Source of the DNA: CBDCVY01 sp965223245
GTDB lineage: Bacteria > Nitrospinota > Nitrospinia > Nitrospinales > Nitrospinaceae
DNA length: 64,000 nucleotides
Direction of reading: 5' to 3'
NCBI GenBank assembly: GCA_965223245.1
Contig: CBDCVY010000013.1
Location: 3,782,001-3,846,000, forward strand
Positions 26,746 to 36,178 of this stretch are shown here, piece after piece. The translations under genes were made by a program, and so were the position numbers. The notes under the pieces were generated by a model. The model was not told where the DNA came from. It did not search any database and saw only the letters and a list, made by a program, of their open reading frames with translations. Position 1 is the stretch's first letter; each line of letters begins with the position of its first letter.

Positions 26746-27507
26746 TTAATGACCTGAATGCACATTACTGATTTTTTTTCTTTGATCATCGGTTAATAAT
26801 TTTAATAAGTTGATTTTTGCTTCAATCATCGTTCGAATTTTTTCTGTTTTTATTTTAACGATCTTTTCTCCTACACTTCTAATTTGAGATTCGTCTACAT
26901 TCCCTGAATGAACCAATTTATCTAATTCCATATGAGCAATAGTATGATCTGCCCGGAGTTGGATATTCGTCTTGGCAAAGGAAAACTTCATTTCTTTAAT
27001 TTTTTCGACTTGGTTCTCATCTAATCCGAGTTTCTTTGAAAACTTTAATATATGGCTGAATGGGTTGGTTTTGCCATGGCTTTTATGATGGCCCCTGTGA
27101 CCACTATGTTTTCCGTGACTTCCACCTTTATAACCATGTCCACTATAACCGTGTTTATTGGAGCCGTGTTTTGAATAGCTACCTGAGGGTTTGCCATGAC
27201 CTGGTTTATGAGGGTATCCTTTAGCGCCATGGGAGTAACCATGAGGACTGTGGTGGCCGGATTTATATCCCTTCCCGGTTTTGTATTTTGAGCCTTCTTT
27301 CTTTTTTATATCAGGATGTTCAGGAGGTTTGCTTTTGCTTCCCTCTTTCATTTTGGATGAAGAAGATTTTCCGGGATCCTCAAGAGAAGGATGAACATAA
27401 CTTCCTGAGGTTTCTGCATAAACAATAGACGGTGCGGCTGATAACCAGGCAAAAGCACTTATAAATGAAAAGATAAGGAATAGTTTTTTGCTCCAGGTAA
27501 TTTTCAT
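26746..27507 (-). CDS. His/Gly-rich Spy/CpxP-like periplasmic protein
   Basis: The start at ATG 27507 is chosen (AAGGAA upstream); a TTG 30 bp earlier is in frame. A signal peptide (KLFLIFSFISAFAWLSAAPSIVYA) is followed by a charged linker, then a region of about 75 residues made of His, Gly, Lys and Ser (for example HGYSGHGYKGGSHGKHSGHR). It ends with a helical domain like the Spy/LTXXQ family (LGLDENQVEKIKEMKF, LLTDDQRKKI). Spy-type proteins are periplasmic chaperones or metal-stress sensors. The His-rich insert suggests it binds Zn, Ni, Cu or Co. The combination is unusual and the metal is not determinable from sequence. Confidence 0.75.
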   Translation of the reverse strand: MKITWSKKLFLIFSFISAFAWLSAAPSIVYAETSGSYVHPSLEDPGKSSSSKMKEGSKSKPPEHPDIKKKEGSKYKTGKGYKSGHHSPHGYSHGAKGYPHKPGHGKPSGSYSKHGSNKHGYSGHGYKGGSHGKHSGHRGHHKSHGKTNPFSHILKFSKKLGLDENQVEKIKEMKFSFAKTNIQLRADHTIAHMELDKLVHSGNVDESQIRSVGEKIVKIKTEKIRTMIEAKINLLKLLTDDQRKKISNVHSGH

Positions 27508-27609
27508 AGTGATTTCCTTTCCTAATATATCCCTCAATTTGCTGCTTAATTAAACTTGGAGTTAGGAATGCGAGCTCAATAAGGGGATTTCCGGTTTGAA
27601 ACGCAAAGA

Positions 27610-27623
27610 TTTATTTGAAAAAC

Positions 27624-27626
<3 letters not shown>
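27610..27626. repeat. 17-bp direct repeat, copy 1 (at the tRNA-Arg 3' end)
   Basis: TTTATTTGAAAAACTGG. Its last three bases are the complement of the tRNA-Arg CCA end. An identical copy lies at 28191-28207, about 580 bp away in the same orientation. Confidence 0.5.
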
Positions 27627-27700
<74 letters not shown>

Positions 27701-28321
27701 ATGTTTATTTATCAATCAGTTATAAACAATATCGTTATATTTTATAAATGACTCTAAGGTAAGGGTTTGAAATTTATTTTTAAAGAATATCAAAAATTTT
27801 GTTTAAACAATATATCAAAATTAAATGGTCTTTTCCCAAAAAACCAGAAATGTTTAAAATAAAAAAATACATTTGGAAATCATCAGAAGATTTTATCTAT
27901 TATTCGGCATCATTTGGTGAATAAAAATCAGCAGAGATTTTTTCAGGACGGGAATTTAAAAGCTTCATTTAATTTTCATGGTTTTGTAAAACTAATTGGG
28001 TTGAAAAAATAACTGTTATTTTTGGCTTTGAATTCAATTATTAGCTGTAAGTTAACCATGTTTTTAAAAAAAACAAACTTTTAGAATTTTGATAAATCTA
28101 TATTGAAGTCTGGATTAATAATTTATCCATTATGACAAAATATTTCGTATGAATTACAATGCGCGATTTTTTTATTTTGTAAGAAACAGTTTTATTTGAA
28201 AAACTGGTTCCATGGCACGAGCAATAGATTTAGGAGAAAAGGTTAGGGGGGATGAAATTAATTCAATTAATTAAAGTATTTGAAAAAAGGTTTAATGTAG
28301 GAAAATTGTTGTAAGGAAATT
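27701..28321. other. Long AT-rich gene-free stretch between two tRNA genes
   Basis: About 620 bp without a credible ORF or strong hairpin. The only notable item is a 17-base copy (28191-28207) of the sequence at the 3' side of tRNA-Arg (27610-27626). It could be a decayed insertion or simple spacer. Confidence 0.5.
28191..28207. repeat. 17-bp direct repeat, copy 2
   Basis: Identical to 27610-27626. A few bases on, GGCACG also recurs as in copy 1, but no tRNA body follows. Confidence 0.5.
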
Positions 28322-28398
28322 TGGGGTGAGCGACGGGATTTGAACCCGCGACCGCTGGAGCCACAATCCAGAGCTCTACCGACTGAGCTACGCCCACC
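28322..28398 (-). tRNA. tRNA-His (anticodon GTG)
   Basis: Minus strand. Acceptor GTGGGCG pairs CGCTCAC, with the extra G(-1) opposite C73 that is diagnostic for tRNA-His. The anticodon loop TTGTGGC carries GTG, the T arm is GGTTCAAATCC, and CCA is encoded. Confidence 0.95.
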
Positions 28399-28530
28399 GT
28401 TATATTGGTTGAGCCGTGCAGTTTAAACTATCTGGGGATGATTTGTAAAAGAAAATATTTTTGCTCTATTCACTTAAGCAAAAAATCCTAAATTACGCTC
28501 CAACTCAATACAATTTCTTTTTAATCAAAT

Positions 28531-28986
28531 CTACTTAATGACTCGAAGGTGGCTTCGGTCACGTTTTGGTTTGTTGGATGCCTCTGAGGATTTTATAGAT
28601 TTGCTGGGTGCTTTAGCAGCTTTTGAGGCAGTTTGGGTGGTTTTAGTTTTTTGTAAATGTTCCATAAGGTCGATATCTTGAGGAACGCTTTCTTCCCAGA
28701 CCTGGCCTTTTTGAGTGGAAGGCTCATAAATAGCCCAGATTGCATCGAAAGGAATAATGCACTTATGGGGTCGGCCGGCAAAGGATAGAGTAGCATAGAT
28801 TCCATCCTCATCTATTTCGATGGGTCGTCTAAAATTCAGGTTAAAAATTAGATTTAGAATAGGATTATTTTGGTGAGATTTAGGTACGTCGACCATCGAA
28901 TTTCTTGCATCCAGGCAAACCATCGCATCTCCTTCGCCCAGTAAAAGATGTAGAAAATCATATTTTTCTTTTTTTATATCACTCAT
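28531..28986 (-). CDS. sspB: SspB-like ClpXP adaptor protein
   Basis: A 151-aa protein matching the SspB fold: KYDFLHLLLGEGDAMVCLDARNSMVDVP, then ILNLIFNLNFRRPIEIDEDGI, TLSFAGRPHKCIIPFDAIWAIYEPS. A Lys/Ser/Ala/Thr-rich flexible tail follows. The tail ends SHLRVIK, nearly the ClpX-docking (XB) motif LRVVK of E. coli SspB. SspB tethers ssrA-tagged peptides to ClpX. Both key parts (substrate domain and XB tail) are visible, so adaptor function is likely although overall identity to the proteobacterial protein is low. It is a single-gene unit on the minus strand. Confidence 0.82.
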   Translation of the reverse strand: MSDIKKEKYDFLHLLLGEGDAMVCLDARNSMVDVPKSHQNNPILNLIFNLNFRRPIEIDEDGIYATLSFAGRPHKCIIPFDAIWAIYEPSTQKGQVWEESVPQDIDLMEHLQKTKTTQTASKAAKAPSKSIKSSEASNKPKRDRSHLRVIK

Positions 28987-29340
28987 ATCAATACCTTAAC
29001 ATAAAACAGTGGCTCCTAAAAGCCATTCAATGTTAACATGCACGGCAATTCTTATTAGCTAAAAAAGATTAATATTTGTTACTATCGTCTGAACTAAATA
29101 GTTGAGAGGATTTTGCATTTTTTTATTTCTAACAGAATTTTCTGCGAAAAAACCGCTCTCTATTGGATGGGAATTGGAAATTATTGTAACGGATTGTTTG
29201 CTATTGGAGAGAAGGTTCATTCGCTTGCCAAAAAAGCCTAGAAATTTTTGGATGTGAAATATTCACAGGTGTGAAGGCAAACTACTAATGTTTTTATTGA
29301 ATTGAAATCCTCTTAAATAAATAAGGATGGGTGAGAAAGC
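28987..29340. other. Intergenic region between divergent genes
   Basis: 354 bp between the sspB-like gene (minus) and the MBL gene (plus). It must hold both promoters. I see no convincing hexamer pair, ORF or extended hairpin beyond a small GTGGCT/AGCCAT inverted repeat near 29010. Confidence 0.4.
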
Positions 29341-30213
29341 ATGAGCAAAATAGGTATTCTGAAATTCGGTTTTTTTCTTGGGGTTTTTTTAATGATCGGG
29401 TTGGCCGAAGCACAAGATGTTCGCACACGAGAAGTTTTACCAAACATTTATACGGTAGTTTCCTCTTCAACGGATTCTGCAAATTCTACTTTCGTGGTTA
29501 CTAAGGAAGGCGTAATCGTAATTGACCCCGGTGAGGCTAAAAGTGATTCAAAAGGACTCAAGGCCCGAATCCATGAAATAACCCAACAACCAGTAGTTTT
29601 TTTAATAAATTCTCATTTTCATCCCGAAAATCTTTCAGGAAATTCAGAATTTCCAGATACGAAGATTATTGTTGCACACTCAGCCACGCAAAAAACATTA
29701 TTGAGGCTATTAGCGGCCAAACAAATTAAAATACGTGTTCCCAATGCGATTTTTCAAACGGGTATGGAAGTTGCTTTAGGTGGGCATCGTTTACAATTAA
29801 AACACCATGGACCCGGGCACACAAAAGGAGATTTGTATGTTTATTTGCCCTCCTGGCGAATAATCATCACCGGAGGGTTAGTTTATAACCAGATTATTCC
29901 AGATTTAAAAGATGCCTATATTGATTTGTGGATTGAGACCCTTATCGAAATGGAAGATTTAGATGCTGAAATCATTGTTCCTGGCCATGGTAAACCAGGA
30001 AATAAACCCTTAGTAACTCAAACCAAACATTACTTAATGCGACTTCGGGATTGGGTGAAAGAGGGATTGGAAATGGGGTTAAAATTGCCTCAGGTAATAG
30101 AAACAACCAAGCAAAAGATTCAGCAAAAATACGGTGATTGGGCAAAGCAAGACCGCATTGAAGACAACATTATTCGTGCATTTTTCGAATACAGTGCAAA
30201 AAAAGGAACGTGA
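29341..30213 (+). CDS. Secreted metallo-beta-lactamase-fold protein with altered metal motif
   Basis: A 290-aa MBL-fold hydrolase with an N-terminal signal (FFLGVFLMIGLAEAQ) and the usual order of strands: NSTFVVTKEGVIVIDPGEA, metal motif, HHGPGHTKGDLYVYLP, TGGLVYN and IIVPGHGKPG. The canonical HxHxDH reads HFHPEN here. The first two His remain, but Asp and the third His are replaced by Glu and Asn. The later His ligands (GPGHTKGD and PGHG) are kept. This could change metal occupancy from two ions to one. Close families act on quinone-linked or lactamase-like substrates in the periplasm; no substrate can be assigned. Confidence 0.8.
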   Translation: MSKIGILKFGFFLGVFLMIGLAEAQDVRTREVLPNIYTVVSSSTDSANSTFVVTKEGVIVIDPGEAKSDSKGLKARIHEITQQPVVFLINSHFHPENLSGNSEFPDTKIIVAHSATQKTLLRLLAAKQIKIRVPNAIFQTGMEVALGGHRLQLKHHGPGHTKGDLYVYLPSWRIIITGGLVYNQIIPDLKDAYIDLWIETLIEMEDLDAEIIVPGHGKPGNKPLVTQTKHYLMRLRDWVKEGLEMGLKLPQVIETTKQKIQQKYGDWAKQDRIEDNIIRAFFEYSAKKGT

Positions 30214-30249
30214 TTCAAAACTATACGAAGTTGAGTCCTCTAAAGTACT

Positions 30250-32046
30250 TTAAAAATCGACTCCCTTTTTTGTCCAGTAATCTCTGAGGTTAGTGTCCTG
30301 GTTCAGGATTGTATCCAGGTAAGTATGGCCACCCGGAATCATGGGAATTACATGCCCGTGACTTTTGTCATTGTAGGGATACTTGACGTCTAATACATAA
30401 GGGCCTTTATGTTTTAGCATTCGTTTAAGAGCCGGGAGAACTTCTTCTGGCTTGCTAATACTTTCCCCTTTAATGCCAAAAGCGTCAGCAATTTCAGAAA
30501 AGTTGGCATCTCCAATAAAAGTATGACCTCGCAAAGATTTATAAAACCGATCTTCCCATTGAGCTACCATACCTAAATGTGCGTTGTTTAAGACAACATT
30601 TTTTACTGGGATGTTTTCGATTTTTAAAGTTTGTAATTCTTGAATGTTCATTAAAAATGAACCATCCCCTTCAAAGTTAATGACCTGCCGATCCGGAAAG
30701 GCGACTTGGGCTCCCATCGCAGCAGGAAGTCCGTAACCCATAGAACCTAGCCCAGAGGAGCAAAGCCAGGTTCGGGGTGTATGGAACCGCCAAAATTGAG
30801 CTGCCCACATTTGATGTTGTCCTACGCCAACGGAAACAATGGAATCTTTTTCAGCAAGTTTTTGTAACTCTGCTATCACATGCTGAGGAACAATTGCTTT
30901 GTCATTTAATTGGTAGGTCAGGGGAAACTCTTTTTTCCATTTTTGAATTTGTTTGACCCAAGGTCCTGTATGCTCTTGGGGTGTTACCAATTCGTTCATC
31001 ATCTTCAGGGCTTGTTTGACATCTCCCTGAATAGGAACGTCGATGGCTATATTCTTGTTGATTTCTGAGGGATCAATATCTACATGGATGAATTTAGCTC
31101 CTTTGCAGAATTCGGAGAGTTTACCTGTGACACGGTCATCAAACCGAACCCCTAAAGCAAGAACCAAATCTGCTTGGTTAATTGCAATATTTGCATAAAC
31201 GGCTCCATGCATTCCCAGCATATGTAATGACAGGGGATCGTCCATCGGAAAAGACCCCAATCCCATAACGGTATTGGTGATAGGAATTCCCGTTTTCTTA
31301 ACAAACTTTCTCAACTCGTCAGAAGCTTCAGCCGCTAAAATTCCTCCTCCGGCATATATAACGGGTCGTTTGGCTTCTTTAATAAAATGGACTGCTTTTT
31401 TAATTTGCTGGCTCGATGGCTTCAAATTGGGTTTGTAGCCAGGGATATCTAAAGAAACATTAAAGTTGGGTATGGCTTCTTGTTGTTGAATATTTTTGGG
31501 AATATCAATTAAAACCGGTCCCGGTCGTCCTGTGCTGGCAACATGAAAGGCTTCCTTCACCATTCGTGGAATATCATTAATATCCTGGACCAAATAACTA
31601 TGCTTGACCATTGGAAAAGTTGCACCCACCACGTCGGCTTCCTGAAAGGCATCACTACCCATAACGACGGTGGGTACCTGACCTGTAATAGCAACTATGG
31701 GAATAGAATCTAATTTCGCATCCATTATCCCTGTAAGTAAATTTGTTGCACCTGGACCTGATGTTGCTAAACAAACACCGGGGCGCCCTGTGGCTCGAGC
31801 GTATCCACCCGCTGCAAAAGACCCTCCTTGCTCGTGTCTGGGTAATACATGTCTAATTTTTTTGCTTAAGGTGAGCGCTTGATGGATTTCCATTGAGGCA
31901 CCACCAGGATAACCAAATATGGTATCTACGCCTTCATTTTCTAAACTTTGGACCAGGATTTCCCGGCCCTTCATCGGTTTTTGTGAAGACTTTTTGGCTT
32001 TATCAATACTGATTATTTTCTTTGCAGTGGTTTGCTTGCGGGACAT
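30250..32046 (-). CDS. ilvB: Acetolactate synthase, large (catalytic) subunit
   Basis: ThDP-dependent enzyme of valine, leucine and isoleucine synthesis, condensing pyruvate to acetolactate. The 598-aa protein has the N-terminal PYR domain with catalytic Glu in HEQGGSFAAGGYARATGRPG, the FAD-binding middle domain, and the C-terminal ThDP domain (EGDGSFLMNIQELQT, the GDG-N motif). About 25 residues of Lys/Ser-rich N-terminal extension precede GREILVQSLENEGV. No small regulatory subunit ilvN is adjacent, contrary to the common ilvBNC order, so it is encoded elsewhere. Confidence 0.95.
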   Translation of the reverse strand: MSRKQTTAKKIISIDKAKKSSQKPMKGREILVQSLENEGVDTIFGYPGGASMEIHQALTLSKKIRHVLPRHEQGGSFAAGGYARATGRPGVCLATSGPGATNLLTGIMDAKLDSIPIVAITGQVPTVVMGSDAFQEADVVGATFPMVKHSYLVQDINDIPRMVKEAFHVASTGRPGPVLIDIPKNIQQQEAIPNFNVSLDIPGYKPNLKPSSQQIKKAVHFIKEAKRPVIYAGGGILAAEASDELRKFVKKTGIPITNTVMGLGSFPMDDPLSLHMLGMHGAVYANIAINQADLVLALGVRFDDRVTGKLSEFCKGAKFIHVDIDPSEINKNIAIDVPIQGDVKQALKMMNELVTPQEHTGPWVKQIQKWKKEFPLTYQLNDKAIVPQHVIAELQKLAEKDSIVSVGVGQHQMWAAQFWRFHTPRTWLCSSGLGSMGYGLPAAMGAQVAFPDRQVINFEGDGSFLMNIQELQTLKIENIPVKNVVLNNAHLGMVAQWEDRFYKSLRGHTFIGDANFSEIADAFGIKGESISKPEEVLPALKRMLKHKGPYVLDVKYPYNDKSHGHVIPMIPGGHTYLDTILNQDTNLRDYWTKKGVDF

Positions 32047-32079
32047 GGTTATGATGCTATTTTAAAGAGTTATTAAAAA

Positions 32080-32108
32080 AACATATATTATATACTTGGG
32101 GATGTCAA
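32080..32108 (-). promoter_or_regulatory. Candidate sigma-70 promoter of ilvB
   Basis: On the minus strand a perfect TTGACA (32108-32103) is followed after 17 bases by TATGTT (32085-32080). The start of transcription would be near 32073, a leader of about 27 nt. Confidence 0.45.
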
Positions 32109-32255
32109 ACTGAAAGCTTAATACCTAAATACGAGTTTGATAATTCTAAATTTTTGTTTGTGGCTTGTGAAGTTTTTTTAATGGTTGAACCAGGGCAGGG
32201 CACTAATTAAACAGGATTTCAAATTTAAAAAAATTTGCTTTAAAAGTTTGTTGTT

Positions 32256-32873
32256 CTATTTTTCGATTTTAATGCTTTCAAGAATTTGTTGAAAATAATT
32301 TTCTAAAACATCCGAGCCTTCACCGGGGCCAGACATGCTTATCAGAAACATATAAGACCCACGAGGAATTATCCACATTCGAGATAGTGTAGGAAACTGT
32401 TGTCCTTCTTGATTTGCCACAGTATACCGAGCCCTCATATAAGCGGCTGGGAGCCCGCTGATTTCGGTCTCTTGAACTTCATGGATTAAATGAAAATCTG
32501 AAAATGCCCGCTCCATTGCTTTCACTGAAAAATTAAGAACTTTCATTGCAGGCATTCCTTGCAGAGGGCCTAAAGGCCTAAGAATAACTTGAACGCTCGG
32601 ATTGAGATTTTCATAGGGTTCTGGGTAGCGTGTGAAGGCTACTAAAGGCGCATTTGCCTGTTTTTGCATAAGCTCTTGTAGTTTTTGATCTTCTAATTGA
32701 ACCCGGGCTCTATTCGCTTCTATGGCTTGCGTTGAAATGAAACTCCATTCAGGAGGTTTTGTGATTGTAAACCCGGAGGTGGGGTTAAAAAAGACATTGC
32801 TTTCCTCCTTTGCAAACGACAAAGTAGTTTGAAAACAGATAAAACCGATGAGCAAAATTGAAATTCGCTGCAT
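32256..32873 (-). CDS. Exported protein of unknown function (PsbP/DUF1795-like)
   Basis: A 205-aa protein with a signal peptide (ISILLIGFICFQTTLSFA) and a good ribosome site (GGAG, 8 bases before ATG). The mature part starts FFNPTSGFTITKPPEWSF and has alternating strands ending in YMFLISMSGPGEGSDVLENYFQQILESI. This layout (Phe-rich start, a W after 'KPP', a final helix with FxxILxSIK) resembles PsbP/DUF1795-type lipid- or envelope-associated proteins. I do not recognise a specific family member, so the function is unknown. Confidence 0.7.
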   Translation of the reverse strand: MQRISILLIGFICFQTTLSFAKEESNVFFNPTSGFTITKPPEWSFISTQAIEANRARVQLEDQKLQELMQKQANAPLVAFTRYPEPYENLNPSVQVILRPLGPLQGMPAMKVLNFSVKAMERAFSDFHLIHEVQETEISGLPAAYMRARYTVANQEGQQFPTLSRMWIIPRGSYMFLISMSGPGEGSDVLENYFQQILESIKIEK

Positions 32874-33180
32874 GTCATTTTCTCCATAAAAAGCGGAGCA
32901 GCAAAATGGTGACCCCCGACCAGTCCATAGCTAGGGAAAGCTTAATCAATAAAAATACATTGAATATAAATATAAATCAAATAGAAACTTACTCAAATAT
33001 GAAAAAAAACTTTAAGAGTAAAGAATTCAACAGAAATGGATTAAAAGATATTATCAGGTTTTGCCTTTATGGGGTTAAAGGTTGGGGATCTTGTATTATG
33101 GAATGTTGATTGGGTAATTCTTTGAGAGGGGTGTTTTATAAAAAGGAGATTAGGAGGAAGGTTGTTTTTGGTGAATTTAT
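32874..33180. other. Intergenic region, no gene supported
   Basis: 307 bp between two minus-strand genes. An 83-codon plus-strand frame (32858-33109) overlaps the start of the neighbouring exported protein and has no family features. I see no clear terminator or promoter. Confidence 0.4.
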
Positions 33181-35169
33181 TTATAAAAACTTTTGTAGTG
33201 TTCGGTTGAATTCATCTATATCAATTGGTTTTGTTAGGTAGGCTTCAAAACCTAATTCTAGTGCCTGTTGAATATTTTCTTTCATAGCAAAAGCACTACA
33301 TGCAATGACTGGAATATTTTGAGTCTCCTTTTGTTGTTTTAATATTTTAAATGCTGAAATACCATCTAGTTCCTCAAGATCTAAATCCATGATTATTAAA
33401 TGTGGTTGCAATTTTTTAGCAATTTCGATTCCTTCTCGGGCATTTAAAATTGACTGTAAACAAATATAAGGTTGTTCAGAAAGTATTCTTTCAACGAGTC
33501 GAATATTTGATAAATTGTCTTCAATATAAAGTACTTGTTTGGTTTCAGTTTCTGTGGAGTAATTAGTTTTAATTGTATCCTCCAGTGAGAATTTTTTTGT
33601 TTCTAAAATAGGTAATTCATTATCTGCGGGCAATTCTATGGTAAAGCAACTTCCGGTGCCTAATTTGCTTTCAACAGTTATATTTCCATTCATTATTTCT
33701 AAAAGCTTTTTGGTAACGGATAACCCAATTCCAGAGCCTTCGATTTCTCTTTCTACATTTCTCAGTCGAGTGAAGGGTTCAAAAATTTGATTGATTTTTT
33801 CAGGTTGGATTCCAATTCCTGTGTCCTTAATATGGAGTTTAACCAATTTAGATTCTAAAAGCTCTGCCTCAACGGTCACACTCCCTCCTTTATTGTTGTA
33901 CTTGATTCCATTCGAAATTAAATTGAGTAAAACCTGTTTTAAGCGAACTCGATCAGCTAATACTCTAAACTCATTTATCAAGATTTTATCAATAAGTTGG
34001 ATTTCTTTTTTTTCTGCTAAAGGAGCCATCATCCCGAGAATGCTTTTTGTAAATTCGTTAATTTCTATACTTTCAATTTTTAAGTCATAATTTCCGGCTT
34101 CGATACGGGCAAGGTCCAATGATTCATTTATCAAATCAAGTAAATGATTTCCGCTTTCTATGATTTGGGCAACGGATTCATTTAACTGATTATCTAATTG
34201 GATTTTAGGATCTTTTTCTAATAATTGTGCAAATCCAAGAATAGCATTCATTGGTGTCCGTAATTCGTGACTCATCCTGAAAAGGAATTGAGATTTAGCC
34301 AAGCTAGCTTTTTCGGCTGCCTCTTTGGTCTGAATTAGTTCTTTTTCAACTATTTTTCGCTCTGAAATATCTCTGGCGAATACGATTCCGTACTTTTCAC
34401 CCTCAAATTGCATCAGGTGCATAGTGATTTCAACAGGGAAGGTACTACCCGATTTTCTTAAAAGATGAGATTCAAATTTCTGGGTTTTATGGGTCAGCAA
34501 ATTCGACTGAAACTTTTTCCAATGACTGGAAGCTTTATTAGGATCTATGTTATAGACTTTCATGTTTACTAATTCTTTATAAGAGTACCCCAGACTTTTA
34601 CAGGCCATTTCGTTTACATAAGCGAACTCGGAATTACTTAGATTTAGAAAAAATACGGCGTCTCCTGCATATTTTAAACCATGTTCAATAAGTTCAATCC
34701 TCTCTTTGGCTTTGAGTAAATCATCTTTCACCTTGTGGAGATGAAGAGTTTTTTCATTGACGCGCAGCTCGAGGTTATCCTTATAGTCTTTTAATTCTTG
34801 TTCCATTTTTTTTCGGCTGGTGATATCGGTAGAAATCCCTCCTATGCCAAAAATTTTTCCTTCTTGGTTGTGGACGGGGAATTTGACTGAGATATAAGTA
34901 TGCATTCCGTCTTTATGGGGGGCGCTTTCTTCTATCTCCATTACCTTGCCGGACCTCAAAACAAGGTGGTCATTTTTCATGAACTTTTCTGCAAAATCTA
35001 GCGGGAAAAGATCTAAGTCAGTTTTACCTTTGACTTCATCATTTTTTACAGAAAACAACTTCTCATATTGTTTGTTAATTAAAATGTACTTTCCTTCTAA
35101 GTCTTTTATATAAATTACCGCGGAGGTATGATCGGCAAGAGTTTTGAGAAGCTCTTCGTAAAGTTTCAT
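33181..35169 (-). CDS. Hybrid sensor histidine kinase (PAS-PAS-HisKA-HATPase-REC)
   Basis: A 662-aa soluble kinase with no transmembrane segment. PAS 1 (about 8-120, LADHTSAVIYIKDLEGKYI) ends in the PAC-like GIGGISTDITSRKKMEQ. A coiled coil follows, then PAS 2 (about 165-280, LKYAGDAVFFLNLSNSEF). HisKA has phosphoacceptor H301 (MSHELRTPMNAILG). The ATPase has NLISNGIKYN, DTGIGI and GSGIGLSVTKKL. The receiver has phosphoacceptor D595 (LIIMDLDLEELDG). It senses a cytoplasmic cue, unknown here; no haem- or flavin-diagnostic PAS motif is evident. No Hpt or output gene is adjacent, though a free-standing Hpt gene lies at 48.3-48.6 kb and could relay phosphate. Confidence 0.92.
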   Translation of the reverse strand: MKLYEELLKTLADHTSAVIYIKDLEGKYILINKQYEKLFSVKNDEVKGKTDLDLFPLDFAEKFMKNDHLVLRSGKVMEIEESAPHKDGMHTYISVKFPVHNQEGKIFGIGGISTDITSRKKMEQELKDYKDNLELRVNEKTLHLHKVKDDLLKAKERIELIEHGLKYAGDAVFFLNLSNSEFAYVNEMACKSLGYSYKELVNMKVYNIDPNKASSHWKKFQSNLLTHKTQKFESHLLRKSGSTFPVEITMHLMQFEGEKYGIVFARDISERKIVEKELIQTKEAAEKASLAKSQFLFRMSHELRTPMNAILGFAQLLEKDPKIQLDNQLNESVAQIIESGNHLLDLINESLDLARIEAGNYDLKIESIEINEFTKSILGMMAPLAEKKEIQLIDKILINEFRVLADRVRLKQVLLNLISNGIKYNNKGGSVTVEAELLESKLVKLHIKDTGIGIQPEKINQIFEPFTRLRNVEREIEGSGIGLSVTKKLLEIMNGNITVESKLGTGSCFTIELPADNELPILETKKFSLEDTIKTNYSTETETKQVLYIEDNLSNIRLVERILSEQPYICLQSILNAREGIEIAKKLQPHLIIMDLDLEELDGISAFKILKQQKETQNIPVIACSAFAMKENIQQALELGFEAYLTKPIDIDEFNRTLQKFL

Positions 35170-35395
35170 GAAAAATTATAATAGTGATTTTATATGAAAT
35201 TGAGGTTAGTCGTTCTTAAGCGTATTGTAAAATAAAAAAGATTTTGCTTAAAAGTTAGGAATCGATTTTTTCACACCCATTGGGGAAATTTTGATTTCTC
35301 TCAAGGATTAAATCGTGGGAGTTGTTAGAAAAGTACTTATTTAGGACTAGTTTGGTTCGGGAGAGGGATAAAATATTTTAAATAATAATAAAGGT

Positions 35396-35923
35396 TTATA
35401 AATAATGAATATCATAAGCAGCTTTGACGATTGAATTATGGTTAGACAAAACCCAATGGTATTGTTCTTTGGTATCCGGTACTGTTATCCCTCTTTTCAA
35501 AGAAATATGAGAAAACGCTTTATCTGCATTGAATCCATGATGAATTAATATTCCTGCAGCTACCATGCCAGCACGGCCAATACCTGCACGACAGTGAATC
35601 ACGGTATTAGTTCCACTTAAAATTTGCTGATAAAGTGTTTTTGTGAAATTTCCAAATTTTTCAACTGAGTTTGGCAAGCCTCTATCTTGAATAGGAAAAG
35701 ATAAAAAGTTCATTCCATTTTTTTCAGTTAAAATTTTTTCTTTTTGAAGGCCTACTTCTAATTCTTCACTGGGTTCAAGTAAAGATACAATTTGATTAAT
35801 GTTTTCACTGGCAATATTGGCAAACTCTTCTTCAATCCAATCTCCGGAAGTGGGTTTTGCCATTATTGCCACAAAACCCTTTCCGATGTTTTCAATTCTA
35901 TAAATGTTAGGTTTAAATGGCAT
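35396..35923 (-). CDS. Dual-specificity / tyrosine protein phosphatase-like protein
   Basis: A 175-aa Cys-based phosphatase. The P-loop VIHCRAGIGRAGMVAAG contains catalytic C111 and the Arg, fitting HCx5R. The upstream region (IVSLLEPSEELEVG, then FLSFPIQDRGLPNSVEKF) supplies the general-acid Asp in QDRG, as in CDKN3/DSP-type enzymes. It could dephosphorylate proteins or small phosphorylated metabolites; nothing nearby fixes the substrate. It is probably monocistronic, about 255 bp after ppx/gppA on the same strand. Confidence 0.85.
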   Translation of the reverse strand: MPFKPNIYRIENIGKGFVAIMAKPTSGDWIEEEFANIASENINQIVSLLEPSEELEVGLQKEKILTEKNGMNFLSFPIQDRGLPNSVEKFGNFTKTLYQQILSGTNTVIHCRAGIGRAGMVAAGILIHHGFNADKAFSHISLKRGITVPDTKEQYHWVLSNHNSIVKAAYDIHYL

Positions 35924-36178
35924 AAGAAAATTATTTATACTTTTGGTTTGGAGAATTATTGTAAAGTAAATGGTAAATAAATAGATTTTAATGGCAGGAG
36001 AATTTGGATTTTATAGGAAATATTTTGTTGAGAAGGCCAGAGCCCCCAGATCAAGAACCCCTTCAAAACCCTGAAGACTAAGGCCCCTTCCCAATAAAAT
36101 AAACCCCATAACTATTTTTGTAGTATAGAGGATATATATAATTTACATTGATTTTCCTAATAAATCAAATGGAAATTT

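Noticed and set aside
32858..33109. 83-codon plus-strand ORF
   Set aside because: It overlaps the start of a real exported protein, lacks a ribosome site and has no recognisable composition or motif.
36020..36085. GC-rich stretch between ppx/gppA and the phosphatase as a structured RNA
   Set aside because: It has repeated AGGCC and CTTCA/TGAAG, but no coherent long stem could be drawn.
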